From Thermoplasmatota archaeon (GTDB lineage: Archaea > Thermoplasmatota > Thermoplasmata > Thermoplasmatales > Thermoplasmataceae), in NCBI GenBank assembly GCA_023379845.1, contig JAMCPG010000057.1, forward strand, positions 1-49,305: DNA of 49,305 bases. The letters are read 5' to 3'. The notes under the pieces were generated by a model that worked only from the letters and a program-made list of their open reading frames with translations, was not told the DNA's origin and did no database searches. Below, piece by piece: positions 17,401 to 25,965 of this stretch. The stretch's first letter is position 1; each line of letters starts with the position of its first letter. Both the position numbers and the translations under genes were made by a program.

Positions 17401-17646
17401 AATTCCAAGTGGTACGTACTGATTTAGAACAGAACCAGCCGCATATCCCCCTGTAGAGATGGCCGTGTTTAGCTCTGACAACGCCGTCATTGTCTGTGCT
17501 TGGTAATTTATCTCAGAACTAGCCTGAGTTGAAGGTATATAATATGCGGAAACTGTTGTGAATATTGAAATAAATATGGCGAAGACAAGGACTGCCCCAA
17601 TCACTTCAGAAACAGCGCTATCCTTTATACTTGATGGAATTTTCAT
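14482..17646 (-). CDS. Large pilin-like, beta-propeller-containing surface protein
   Basis: 1054 residues. The N-terminus, 'IKDSAVSEVIGAVLVFAIF' near residues 7-25, matches the archaeal type IV pilin N-terminal motif (AVSxVIG plus hydrophobic helix), so it is probably exported and processed or anchored by a pilin-type signal. An N-terminal module (about 45-125, 'YVPLGIQGGLL...SYGVGVSF') is shared with its two neighbours. The large middle has many propeller blades ('AAYDPVSNLLYVTDYNTGSVSVLSP', 'SVFDAANNLLYIANSGTSNITIID', 'IFDSENGYIYIPDLSYNKLSVID'). The C-terminal module ends in strands like 'VQVYFVSIVSYDIGLLGV'. It lies 8 bp after the 17655 gene. A role in adhesion or surface display is inferred. 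Confidence 0.85.
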   Translation of the reverse strand: MKIPSSIKDSAVSEVIGAVLVFAIFISIFTTVSAYYIPSTQASSEINYQAQTMTALSELNTAISTGGYAAGSVLNQYVPLGIQGGLLSPSQQTSLTYSESGMSGSLSYGVGVSFAYVSAHPTSAILNKLLETFPQENFLNPDSEVYYAPTGTLYAAGYSTQDIVAVRATTGALAEYFYAGPDPKYIALDSSSLVVADNYTLTTYNKATQATSYYFPISVISTATNSVTQTIEILNPSLVTFYVTALLVANQNIYVAYHYLSGGAIINNVTEFQLEAGSYVRTENINPTYIINSLTYDPEYNAIIATQEPTGGFFKGNPSYLVLNPSTLSDYSVSVNFSYFYKNHGYLASTYDGMLSLVGKQSPEVSLNSALIGSNGIVYFAYNITNQSCVYNLNHLYTGYYFPSSGIAGTNFSTGTATTYLVSNSQFYSNSTDNYILDPTSMAQDTSYPDGISLGSTVSTYSSASSPSAPVSDMIFSAVGAGFCDVTSGTPVSKSAGNIVFATLGIGSAPTYFVTDSTLNVETALVLNSQSQIASSQVIRDDFFNGPYTAAYDPVSNLLYVTDYNTGSVSVLSPIKNALIGSVELGSNSFPTNITVNTNNGTVYVVESHQNSIALISGNKLLSTMNLGSIIDPVEPFGISYNSETNSVYVSGDKSGSTVILNISASGCTVVGSTSSSAPGEVFFDPVNNVSYTIILSGNSYYLYSINGGYTGQHLPGLSTTYPAVGTFDSYNGYLYVTNGGNKGLVYIYIPGSTPTSFSAYAKIPKISVGSDPIGSVFDAANNLLYIANSGTSNITIIDTTNNTYFSTVWVGSGPQLPIFDSENGYIYIPDLSYNKLSVIDGGFTILHGRIGVVYGQNTELGGSIYTTGHTSFVSPVSFISEGGVLVENYTNQNQTRVLSGLPISILNSSGNIYFSYISSLLSVPGGSTDATASSLSATDLKMQVISETNNTFSRGRQFYISDVYGNQYPVEATNVYLEYFNLSLNTPYASLINTNLYNEYSGSSSALTPNSWSFNGIPITVYLNGNDLSISLNHSVQVYFVSIVSYDIGLLGV

Positions 17647-17654
17647 GAATTATC

Positions 17655-20600
17655 CTACACACTTATTAGGTAGTAACCTTGGTATTTTATAGATATTGAT
17701 TCCAATAACAAATAATTGTTTATAAGTCCTATCCTCAATGTATTATTATCGCTTATTACATAAAGATTGCTTCCTATGGACCATCTATGATTTAGCCCAA
17801 TTGATTGTTCCTTTCCGTATTGCTGATAAAGGGAGAAGTTGAACCCTGGCGCAATTGATCCTGCGATTGTGTAGCTGAATGATGTGAGGTTTATTGAAGC
17901 AATATCAGCTGAGTAAGGAACAAAGGCTGGTGAAAGTAGGCTAAGAGGCTCCCCATCATAATAGCTAAAACTTACCAAATCAGAAGCCTGCATTTTTACA
18001 ATGCTAGAGCCTATTGCTGAATCAGTCTGGTTGCTTCCATGAATAGAAACTGCGCCTATGGATAAGCTTATACCATTCGATGAAAGCGACAAATTAACAG
18101 GAAGATTGTTGCTAATAACTTGTTCACGAGAATTAGAAAGGATGGTTGATCCATCAGCCAAGTAAATTGTACCGGCATTTGAATTGCCCAAGTTCAGTAA
18201 AGAGTCCAATGACCCATATATCTTGTAATTGCCTGTTAAATGCAATAGACTGCTGTTGCTTAAGGTTGTATTAACACTGGCAAAAGTAACGGTCGGCATT
18301 ACTCCGTTAGCCGGATAATCTCTTATTATAATCCCATTCCAGTATGTATGATAGCTAGGCCCAAGGGCATCACCAACCAACCCAATATAGCTACCAAGTG
18401 GATTGTATGACTCTGATCCTCCACTGTCTGTGTAAGAACTACTAAGAGGGTTAATGTTAACTCCAAAGTTAGAGTATGTCATTAGATTTGTGTTTTGATA
18501 ATCTGCTATCTTACCATTTGCGATGACAATACTGAAAAGATACCAATGACCTGAGGACAAAGTTTGGTGACCTACAGGAGCATTCCAATTAGTCCAGGAA
18601 TTAGTCGAAGCGAGCCCCAGATCATAGCAGTTAACTCTTGAGTCAAGTCGCGACATCTGACCATGGCCGGAGGAGTCACTGGAAAAGAAGAAGTCTCCAA
18701 GGCCGGTTGTATATACATAATACTGAATTATATAACTTGAGGAGGGAGCGTAGTTGGCGTTTGTGTAAAGATAATCGCCGTCTTGGCTTGCAGCATAGAA
18801 AGCTTGCCCACCTGCAGGCGAGCCAGTGGGCGCGGTGGTAATACCGGCGGCGCTGCCTGCAACGTCCCAGTTATCAATTGATGAGCCAGAATAATAACTG
18901 ACGAATACACTAGATCCATCGTCATATTCCCCATATGTACCAGATAGTGAAGGATTTTCCCCCGTTCTGAAATTATTCATCATATTCAGGAATTTGGGAA
19001 GAAATATCATTTGTATATTGTCATATGAATACGCAGGCATGCCATACAATGATAGCCAGTAGACTGATGTAGAAGACGTGTTTGAACCACCTGTCTGGAG
19101 CCATGAGGGTATTATAGTTCCATTTTGGTATGTAAAAATAATGTTCTCCAGCGAGCTTGATTCATATTGACTATAAGCAGAATTTTGAACAGTGATATTC
19201 TGTTGATAAACAGATGGTTCATTCTGATTTTGGGTATTCCTTATTGTGATTGGCACATTAGCAATCTTTTCAAGCTGGACTGTTCCTATTGTAATGGTTG
19301 GTAATGCACCATTAGAAGGAAATATTGGGTGATAATAAATTACTGGATTGCTTGACCATAATGCAGTATAAGCATTACCACCATCCTGAAAATAGTCCAT
19401 TTCAATTGGATATGTTCCGTTTATTGCATTAAAATAGTTATAGTATATTGTGAAGCCCTGTGTCGTGTAGCCATTAAAGAGATTGTCGGGATTTGAGGCA
19501 GCACCGAGCCAATCAACACCGTTTATTGATCCGCTATATGTAGTATATCCGACTGCCATTCCATCGTCTGTTCCTCCGTAAATGATTGTTGAAGAGGTGT
19601 TTAATTCAGCAAAACCAATCATCTTAATCAGGAATGAGTTTGTCGGAGATTGAACTGGTGGATTTGGGTAGGTGTTCCCGCTATGGTATCCATATCCGTA
19701 GTTTATGATAACATAATTTCTGTTCTTTCCATTAACTGAACATGTAACACCAACCAAGCTGGTGTTCAATGGTAACGTACTGGACTTGAGCGATTTATGT
19801 CCTTCAGTTATTGTGGTACCAGATGCCAGATTAGCATTGTACAAATTATTTTGATAATTAGAACTGTCGACTGTGCCAGAACTGTCATAGTATATTTGAT
19901 ATTCAAGGCCTGGACTGAGAACATTAGCTATGTTATTATATTCACCATAAATGGGAGAGCACTGAGGAGCTTCACCGGTCTGGTATTTATTCATTATATT
20001 GATGCTTAGGGGAAGAAAAACCATGTCAACCGTTATGGTAGTTCCGCCACTCGCACCGTTAAGTTTCAGCCAGTATATGCTTGAAGACTTAGTTTTAGAA
20101 GCATTGTTTTCCAACCATGAAGGTATAACAGTTCCATTTGAATATGTGAAAAATATATTTGTGAGGTTTGGGTTCTCGTAGGGAGCATAGGCGCTGCTGT
20201 CGATTGTAAGTTTTACGTTGAATTGGGAAGGTTCATTATATTTAAGATTTATGGATATAGGTAATAGGGCTATCTCGTTAACGCTTAGTGTTTGACCAAG
20301 CGAGGAATTTGCAAGTCCTATATTTAATGAATAATTAAGATAGCCAGACAATAAGGAAGTATTGTTCTCGTAAGAGATTGAAGAAGGAGTTGGTTGAGAA
20401 AACGGCGGAACTCCGTTGTATCCAAGCGGTATCACATGAGAGACGAAGGATCCCTGATAAGGCGCACTTTGAATGCTTTGCGTCAGTCCAATAAAGCTAT
20501 TTTCCCTATTAGTGATTGATGAATTTGCATTAACGCGTTCTGTTGATGGAACATCATATAAAATATACGCAGATAGAAAAGCAAACAATAAAACTGTCAA

Positions 20601-20666
20601 GAGAAGAGCACCAATAACAACACCAACCGATTTGTCTTTTCCCTTTCGGAAAATTGGGCTTCTCAC
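17655..20666 (-). CDS. Large pilin-like surface protein with DUF2341 and PA14-like domains
   Basis: About 1000 residues. The N-terminus 'FRKGKDKSVGVVIGALLLTVLLFAFL' is a pilin-type signal. The shared N-terminal module has 'SHVIPLGYNG'. Residues about 141-245 look like DUF2341 ('SSAYAPYENPNLTNIFFTY...PSWL...YWLKL...TGEAP...YGEY'), and a second copy lies at about 480-600. Between them is a PA14-like stretch ('GGTDDGMAVGYTTYSGSINGVDW'). A concanavalin/LamG-like segment (about 620-760) follows the second copy. These are sugar-binding-type folds, so carbohydrate recognition is plausible but inferred. The C-terminal module resembles those of its neighbours. Start: GTG at 20666 fits the TATA-like box upstream; a TTG at 20681 is an alternative. 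It is first in a three-gene operon. Confidence 0.85.
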   Translation of the reverse strand: MRSPIFRKGKDKSVGVVIGALLLTVLLFAFLSAYILYDVPSTERVNANSSITNRENSFIGLTQSIQSAPYQGSFVSHVIPLGYNGVPPFSQPTPSSISYENNTSLLSGYLNYSLNIGLANSSLGQTLSVNEIALLPISINLKYNEPSQFNVKLTIDSSAYAPYENPNLTNIFFTYSNGTVIPSWLENNASKTKSSSIYWLKLNGASGGTTITVDMVFLPLSINIMNKYQTGEAPQCSPIYGEYNNIANVLSPGLEYQIYYDSSGTVDSSNYQNNLYNANLASGTTITEGHKSLKSSTLPLNTSLVGVTCSVNGKNRNYVIINYGYGYHSGNTYPNPPVQSPTNSFLIKMIGFAELNTSSTIIYGGTDDGMAVGYTTYSGSINGVDWLGAASNPDNLFNGYTTQGFTIYYNYFNAINGTYPIEMDYFQDGGNAYTALWSSNPVIYYHPIFPSNGALPTITIGTVQLEKIANVPITIRNTQNQNEPSVYQQNITVQNSAYSQYESSSLENIIFTYQNGTIIPSWLQTGGSNTSSTSVYWLSLYGMPAYSYDNIQMIFLPKFLNMMNNFRTGENPSLSGTYGEYDDGSSVFVSYYSGSSIDNWDVAGSAAGITTAPTGSPAGGQAFYAASQDGDYLYTNANYAPSSSYIIQYYVYTTGLGDFFFSSDSSGHGQMSRLDSRVNCYDLGLASTNSWTNWNAPVGHQTLSSGHWYLFSIVIANGKIADYQNTNLMTYSNFGVNINPLSSSYTDSGGSESYNPLGSYIGLVGDALGPSYHTYWNGIIIRDYPANGVMPTVTFASVNTTLSNSSLLHLTGNYKIYGSLDSLLNLGNSNAGTIYLADGSTILSNSREQVISNNLPVNLSLSSNGISLSIGAVSIHGSNQTDSAIGSSIVKMQASDLVSFSYYDGEPLSLLSPAFVPYSADIASINLTSFSYTIAGSIAPGFNFSLYQQYGKEQSIGLNHRWSIGSNLYVISDNNTLRIGLINNYLLLESISIKYQGYYLISV

Positions 20667-20681
20667 ATATGGGATAAGCAA

Positions 20682-20694
20682 AACATGAATTTAT
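20682..20694 (-). promoter_or_regulatory. Candidate promoter of the three-gene surface-protein operon
   Basis: The minus strand reads AATGTATAAATTCATG here. A TATAAAT-like box centred near 20689 puts transcription start near 20665, at the GTG start codon (20666). The 128-bp gap before the next gene upstream also holds a T-rich stretch at about 20775-20785 that may end the 24370-20810 transcript. Confidence 0.5.
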
Positions 20695-20809
20695 ACATTA
20701 GCGCCATAATATGTTCTTAACTAGCAGAACTGCCTGCTGTATCTCGTAGAGATCTAATTAACAAGAAATGAGAAAAAAGAATGTTAACAGTTTTATTGTG
20801 ATTATGTAA

Positions 20810-23800
20810 CTAAGACTTCTTCCTCTGGTAATACAGCGCCATTATCACTCCAAGACCAATTACTCCTATGCCAACCAGAGTTCCTAGCACAATATATGTG
20901 TTATAGTTGGTCTTTGGAGGGGGTTTGGATGTAATGATTGTAACAATAACGGTATACGTAATTGTTGTCGTTATATTTGAGCCCTTTACGATAACTTTAC
21001 CGCTAGCGGGCGAATAAGTGTATCCTGCTGTTACATTCAAGACAGTAAAATCATATGTTCCATTGACCAGAGTAACGTTGATTGAAGTATTCTTTGTGCT
21101 ATACGTTACATTGTTAATACTAATACTCCATCCCGTGTCCTTAGCCAGGCCAGATTCATCTATCTGTGCAGTAAATAATACCGGGCTAAATGTAACAGAA
21201 ATATTTTCAGCTGTCCCAGAAACAATTACAGTTCCAGTCATTGGTGAAGGTGCAACGTTCTTGTCGGCCGAAACCACAATAAAAGTGTAAGTACCGTTAA
21301 CGACAGAGAACGACGCAGTGCTTCCTGTTGTTGATGTAGTATTGAATGTTCCTGTTTGAGATGTCAATGTAATGTTCCATATGTCGCCTGCAGGTAGCCC
21401 AGTCTCCACAAAGTTGACAGAATACTTAAAAATCTTATATTGAACAGATAAAGCAACAACACCACCGTTCACGCTAAATGAGCCGTTTCCTGGTATTGAC
21501 ACGTAGTAATCTGTTTCCAGCACACTGAATGAATATGAGCCGTTGAGAAGTGAAAGGTTGTTGTATTGGGTGCTTGAAGTGTTCGCAACAATGACCCCTG
21601 TTTGGTTGGAGACAAGTACAGTCCATGCAAGATCCAGGGGCAGGCCAGCTTCTTTGAAGGACACTGTATACAGTATCGAAACAAAATTAACCTGAATAGA
21701 GATCGATTTACCTGAAACAGTAAAGAGACCATACGGTTGTGTTGGATAGTAATATCCCTGGTTTACGACCTGGAACTGATAGGTTCCGTTAGGGAGGTTA
21801 AGTAAAATAGATTGGTTTAGTGTATGTAGAATTTCGCCGTTAACGTAAACAGTCCAAGAGGAATTGGCTGGAAGTGAAGTGGTTTGAAAAGTAACTGAAC
21901 TATCAATTGATCTGAAGTCTATCGAGATCGTCTTGTTATTGCTTGCGACAGAAACCACCCCTATTGACTGGATTGGTGAGTACTGACCAGTGGAAGAAAG
22001 ATAATACAGATATGTTCCACCAGAAAGAGTGAATGAAATAGTTCCTAAGCTCGTAGCCTGCGTATTTCCGTTAAGAGTGACAGACCATTGGGTTCCAGAA
22101 GGCAAGCCAGTTTCAACGAATGACACTTGAAGAGAATTGGATACGAAAGTCAGGTTATGCTGAACCAGTGATGATGCAGATCCGTTGACAAGGAAAGAAA
22201 TTAGGGAAGGCATTGAGATAAATCCTCCTGATGAGGTTTCGGCCGAAACCCTGTAAGTTCCATTTACAAGGGGCAGATTAACTTGCCCTGATGTTACAGA
22301 ATAGGCGGAAATAGTACCGTTCTGATTCATCAGAACTAGGTTCCAAGATTGTCCATCGGGTAAACCACGCTCATTAAACGTTATAGTATACTGATCAGAG
22401 TGAAAAACAACATCATAGCTGACCGAATGCGTGGTGGAAACGTAGACAAAGCCAGAAGAATTGTCGAATGGATTTATGTTTGATGATGAAGGCAGTACTG
22501 TGTAAAAATATGTACCGTTTGGAAGTGGAATAGATAAATTGTTGAATAATGATGAATAGGTTGTTAGCACTCCTGAAGTAGAAAGTAAATCAACAGTCCA
22601 TGAAGTCCCATGAAGCAATCCAGCTTCTGTAAAGTTAAGATATCCAAGAGTTGAGACAAAGTTAATCGTGTAATTGTAGACGGTTTGTGTCGCTGTGTTA
22701 ACGCTTATATACATATATGAAGGATCTGGATGCATGTAGCCGCTATCCAATATCCTTAGGAAATAGTCTCCAGTTGGGACGTAATAGGTTACAAGGGCGG
22801 AAGAGGTAATTTGTGAGCTTGCACTGCTTGAACTGTTGGAAAGGGCAACGCTCCAAGTCGTTCCAGCCGATAAACCCTGTTCATAGAGGTTTATGGCCGC
22901 CAAAGTCCCTGTGGACTGAGAAAGTGATTGTGTAAGTGAATACGTAACATGTACAGTAACCTGACCCTGCAATTGAATAGAGCCTGTTTCATTTCCAGAG
23001 GAAAAACCAGTGATGTTTGCAGTGTAGTAAGTGTAAGATCCTGAAGGTAACCAGAATGTAATGCTGGTTCCGTCTGTGGTCCTAATAAAATGATAACCAG
23101 TTGCATTTATCATGGTAACGGACCAGTAGCTTCCAAATGTTGCTGAAGGGCTTGTCGTGTTGGAAAAAAGACCGTTTTCCTTAAACGTCACATTGCTGTA
23201 TTCAGAAGAATACTTAATTTTAACAATATAGAAACCGTTATTGACATTTACGTATCCGGTTGATGGCAGTGAACTGTACCCATTTATTCTAGAGACATTA
23301 AATTGATAATTTCCGTCAGTAACGTTGAAATAAATACTTGTCTGAGTAGAATAATCTGTTATTACTTGCTTAGATGAAAGATCCTTTAAAGATACAGACC
23401 AAACTGGTACCACTGAAGGGAGACCAGATTCCTCGAATTCGATTCCATAATATTCAGTTACATATGTTACATGTACGGACGTGAACTTCTTTGCAACGCT
23501 AACCATTCCTTTACCTCCTATAATCGAATAAGTCGGTATTTGCGAAACAGTGTATGTGTAGTTACCTGAGGGCACCGTGAAAGTTATCGAGCTATTAAAG
23601 CTTGATTCAGAGGCATTTAAATTGTTTGTGCTGTTCAATATATCAACTGACCACTCTGACTGAGTTCCACCATTATATACAGGGAGCCCTGTTTCAAAGA
23701 ATGTAACACTTTCAAGATTATTTGTAAACTGAACTGGAATCACTAAACTGGAACCATTAACTATGACTGTCCCAGATGATGGGGATGGAACGTATATTGA

Positions 23801-24370
23801 TTCATTGGCTATAGAATAGCTGTATTTTCCATTCGGCTCTGTCAGTGTTATCACACTTTCGTTGCTATAAATCCTGTTGCCATTGAACATTATTGTCCAT
23901 TCAGTTGCTGATCCAGCCGAAGGTAGTCCTGTCTCACTAAAAGAGACGTGATATAAAGACGGGGTGAAAGCTATATTTATCACAACATTTGAACTCGAAA
24001 CATTAAAGACGCCAGAGGAGGGGCTTGAGCTATAGTTTGCAAGATTCACAACACTATATTGAATATCCAATGCCGGTGTCATGTACAAGGCAATTGTTGG
24101 AGTTGATGACTCATGGACCTGGCCTGCCACCTTAACAGCCCAAATTGAACCATATCCTGAATTGGAAGAGGCAGGTGGTAAACCTGTCTCCTGAAACTGG
24201 ACGAGGTAAAGTGAAGAGGCGCTAGTCGCGACAACATTTCGCGAATTTTCCCTCGAAGAGGGGGAAGAGTTTACATTTTGGAAAACAAAAGACGAGGAAA
24301 GCATTGAGAGAACTACTATAAAGATTAGGAGAACTTTCCGTTTTGTAAGCTTATATTTCTTTTCTGACAT
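20810..24370 (-). CDS. Giant anchored surface protein with about 13 GLP beta-domains
   Basis: About 1186 residues. A Lys/Arg-rich start and hydrophobic helix (KRKVLLIFIVVLSMLSSS) form a signal peptide. The rest is tandem copies of an 80-95 residue domain that opens with 'V.F.E.GLP.G..W.V' and closes with 'NG.Y.Y.V......P.SG.V.V....I.V.F'. Openers I count: QETGLPPA, SETGLPSA, FETGLPVY, EESGLPSV, KENGLFSN, YEQGLSAG, TEAGLLHG, NERGLPDG, VETGLPSG, QTTSLPAN, KEAGLPLD, VETGLPAG, DESGLAKD. The C-terminus is Pro-rich, then a transmembrane helix (about 20 residues) and QRKKS, so it is anchored with most of it outside. Known: such domains occur beside thermopsins and in other Thermoplasmatales surface proteins; their binding role is unproven. 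I start at ATG 24370 (MSEKKYKLTKRK). Confidence 0.88.
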   Translation of the reverse strand: MSEKKYKLTKRKVLLIFIVVLSMLSSSFVFQNVNSSPSSRENSRNVVATSASSLYLVQFQETGLPPASSNSGYGSIWAVKVAGQVHESSTPTIALYMTPALDIQYSVVNLANYSSSPSSGVFNVSSSNVVINIAFTPSLYHVSFSETGLPSAGSATEWTIMFNGNRIYSNESVITLTEPNGKYSYSIANESIYVPSPSSGTVIVNGSSLVIPVQFTNNLESVTFFETGLPVYNGGTQSEWSVDILNSTNNLNASESSFNSSITFTVPSGNYTYTVSQIPTYSIIGGKGMVSVAKKFTSVHVTYVTEYYGIEFEESGLPSVVPVWSVSLKDLSSKQVITDYSTQTSIYFNVTDGNYQFNVSRINGYSSLPSTGYVNVNNGFYIVKIKYSSEYSNVTFKENGLFSNTTSPSATFGSYWSVTMINATGYHFIRTTDGTSITFWLPSGSYTYYTANITGFSSGNETGSIQLQGQVTVHVTYSLTQSLSQSTGTLAAINLYEQGLSAGTTWSVALSNSSSSASSQITSSALVTYYVPTGDYFLRILDSGYMHPDPSYMYISVNTATQTVYNYTINFVSTLGYLNFTEAGLLHGTSWTVDLLSTSGVLTTYSSLFNNLSIPLPNGTYFYTVLPSSSNINPFDNSSGFVYVSTTHSVSYDVVFHSDQYTITFNERGLPDGQSWNLVLMNQNGTISAYSVTSGQVNLPLVNGTYRVSAETSSGGFISMPSLISFLVNGSASSLVQHNLTFVSNSLQVSFVETGLPSGTQWSVTLNGNTQATSLGTISFTLSGGTYLYYLSSTGQYSPIQSIGVVSVASNNKTISIDFRSIDSSVTFQTTSLPANSSWTVYVNGEILHTLNQSILLNLPNGTYQFQVVNQGYYYPTQPYGLFTVSGKSISIQVNFVSILYTVSFKEAGLPLDLAWTVLVSNQTGVIVANTSSTQYNNLSLLNGSYSFSVLETDYYVSIPGNGSFSVNGGVVALSVQYKIFKYSVNFVETGLPAGDIWNITLTSQTGTFNTTSTTGSTASFSVVNGTYTFIVVSADKNVAPSPMTGTVIVSGTAENISVTFSPVLFTAQIDESGLAKDTGWSISINNVTYSTKNTSINVTLVNGTYDFTVLNVTAGYTYSPASGKVIVKGSNITTTITYTVIVTIITSKPPPKTNYNTYIVLGTLVGIGVIGLGVIMALYYQRKKS

Positions 24371-24397
24371 ATAGTCCACCCTTAAACATATGAACAA

Positions 24398-24694
24398 TAA
24401 TTAATCTTTTGTGCTCTGTCGAATTCCTTTTCACGTTCTTAAAGATATAAGAGTATGTATTTTACGTACTCGACTAGACTGCCAGTGCAGCCTTTAAATT
24501 AAATTGAAGCTTCCATAAATATATATCCTTATATCTTAAATTCGTAGATCATGTGCTACTTCCAGAATTTATTGCAGAAAGATAGAAAGACTAAAGTTAT
24601 GTTGCGTCGTGAAGTTTGATGTTGAAGCTGTTCCATTACGCTTACAGATTGTACCTACGACCTTAAATATAGAAATAAAATTCACTATCTGCTA
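24398..24694. other. AT-rich divergent intergenic region
   Basis: It separates the 13-repeat surface protein (minus) from the glycosyltransferase (plus). Several TATA-like boxes face both ways: TTATATCTTTAAG-type on the minus strand near 24440-24455, and CTTAAATATAG on the plus strand at 24662-24672. The middle (24480-24650) holds no coding frame or RNA gene that I can recognise. Confidence 0.45.
24662..24672 (+). promoter_or_regulatory. TATA box for the glycosyltransferase gene
   Basis: CTTAAATATAG is centred 28 nt before the ATG at 24695, the spacing expected for a leaderless archaeal transcript. No ribosome-binding sequence lies between them. Confidence 0.55.
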
Positions 24695-25921
24695 ATGCAT
24701 CTCTTTCTGCTTATAATTATTGTTGGCTCAATATTTTCAGTGATTTCTACTATTTTCTATATAATCAATTCATACAGGTCAGTTAAATATAAGCAACCCT
24801 TGAATGAAAACCTTTCAGAAACTGGTGGTGTAACGATTGTTATACCGGTTTACAAGGAAGATCCTGCTTTCTTTGAGAAGGTACTTTCGGCGGTCCAGTC
24901 TCAGGGAACCAATGTCATTGTTGTAGGCGATGGTTGCACTTATCCTTATTCCGACATTGCCGCAAAGCATTCCTTTACATTCCTTGCCACCCCTCAGAGG
25001 GGAGGAAAGAGGAAAGCCCTCGCACTTGCCATGCATTACGTCAAGTCTCAATTTGTCATGTTTGTTGATAGTGACACAATACTTCCTGATGGCGCAGTCA
25101 AGGATCTCCTTTCAAGCTTCTCCGAAGACACAGGCGGTGTAGGTGCAAATCTTAGGATTATTGAAGATGGAAGAGTCCTTTCCTATGCGTCGGAATTCGT
25201 AGAAAGAAGCAGGGAAGTTGTTTTAAGAGCGATGAACCACAATGGGCATGTAATGATTCTGGACGGTGGTGCCGCCATATATAGAACGGATATAATAAAG
25301 CCATTTGTGCTTTCGACCGATTTCTATGATTATAAAGTTCTTGGAAGAAAGAGTGTTGCGGGCGATGACAGACAGTTAACAAGTTATGTGATAAAGAACG
25401 GTTATAAAGCAATAAAAAACTATAATGTCAATGTATTGACACCTTCTCAGAAGACATTGTCATCATACTACAGGCAGCAGGTCAGATGGGCCAGGAATGG
25501 CTGGTATTACTTCTTCAAGGACCTCTTTGGGGGAACGGCCAAGAAGGCCGGTGCATTCTATACCTTTGAACTTATTTATATATACTTACTACCAATATTC
25601 TTCCTTGGTCTTTCTCTAACGGAAGTATACTTCCTGCTTTTCACACACCATGATAGCTACTACAGACTTGCGTTATCCCATGACTTATCATACTTCCTGA
25701 CAACATTCTTCACGCTCGGTTTCCTCAGATTTACAAGGTTTGCGACAACTGTCGTCAACGGGGCTTCAATTCTTGTATTCGGTGCTGCTATCCGGAATAA
25801 CATTGCAAGAAACAGGCTGAAAACATTCGCTTATGGTTCTGTGGGGCTGATTATAATGTTCATCGCCACAATGCATGGGCTGGTGACTTTCTGGAAACAG
25901 GGTTCATGGTTGACAAGATGA
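24695..25921 (+). CDS. Membrane glycosyltransferase family 2, hyaluronan/cellulose-synthase-like
   Basis: A processive-type GT2 that would transfer sugar from a nucleotide donor at the inner membrane face. One N-terminal membrane helix (about 1-26) is followed by the catalytic domain: VVGDGC (76-81), DSDT metal/nucleotide motif (125-128), GDDRQL acceptor region (223-228) and the QQVRW motif (261-265, the Q/RxxRW product-binding signature). Three or more C-terminal membrane helices follow (about 285-405). This layout matches HasA/NodC-like synthases. It lies divergently from the giant surface-protein genes, so a role in a surface glycan is plausible by context. The substrate is unknown. Confidence 0.88.
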   Translation: MHLFLLIIIVGSIFSVISTIFYIINSYRSVKYKQPLNENLSETGGVTIVIPVYKEDPAFFEKVLSAVQSQGTNVIVVGDGCTYPYSDIAAKHSFTFLATPQRGGKRKALALAMHYVKSQFVMFVDSDTILPDGAVKDLLSSFSEDTGGVGANLRIIEDGRVLSYASEFVERSREVVLRAMNHNGHVMILDGGAAIYRTDIIKPFVLSTDFYDYKVLGRKSVAGDDRQLTSYVIKNGYKAIKNYNVNVLTPSQKTLSSYYRQQVRWARNGWYYFFKDLFGGTAKKAGAFYTFELIYIYLLPIFFLGLSLTEVYFLLFTHHDSYYRLALSHDLSYFLTTFFTLGFLRFTRFATTVVNGASILVFGAAIRNNIARNRLKTFAYGSVGLIIMFIATMHGLVTFWKQGSWLTR

Positions 25922-25935
25922 TTGGGCAAAGTTAA

Positions 25936-25945
25936 TATTTATATT
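25936..25945 (+). promoter_or_regulatory. TATA box for ftsZ
   Basis: TATTTATATT is centred about 26 nt before the ATG at 25966 in the 44-bp gap after the glycosyltransferase gene, so ftsZ probably has its own near-leaderless promoter. Confidence 0.55.
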
Positions 25946-25965
25946 CTATATGATAAGGAAGAATT

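Noticed and set aside
20810-24370. Regular repeats that might suggest a CRISPR array or tandem DNA repeats
   Set aside because: The periodicity is at the protein level (80-95 residue domains); the DNA copies are strongly diverged and lie in one open frame.
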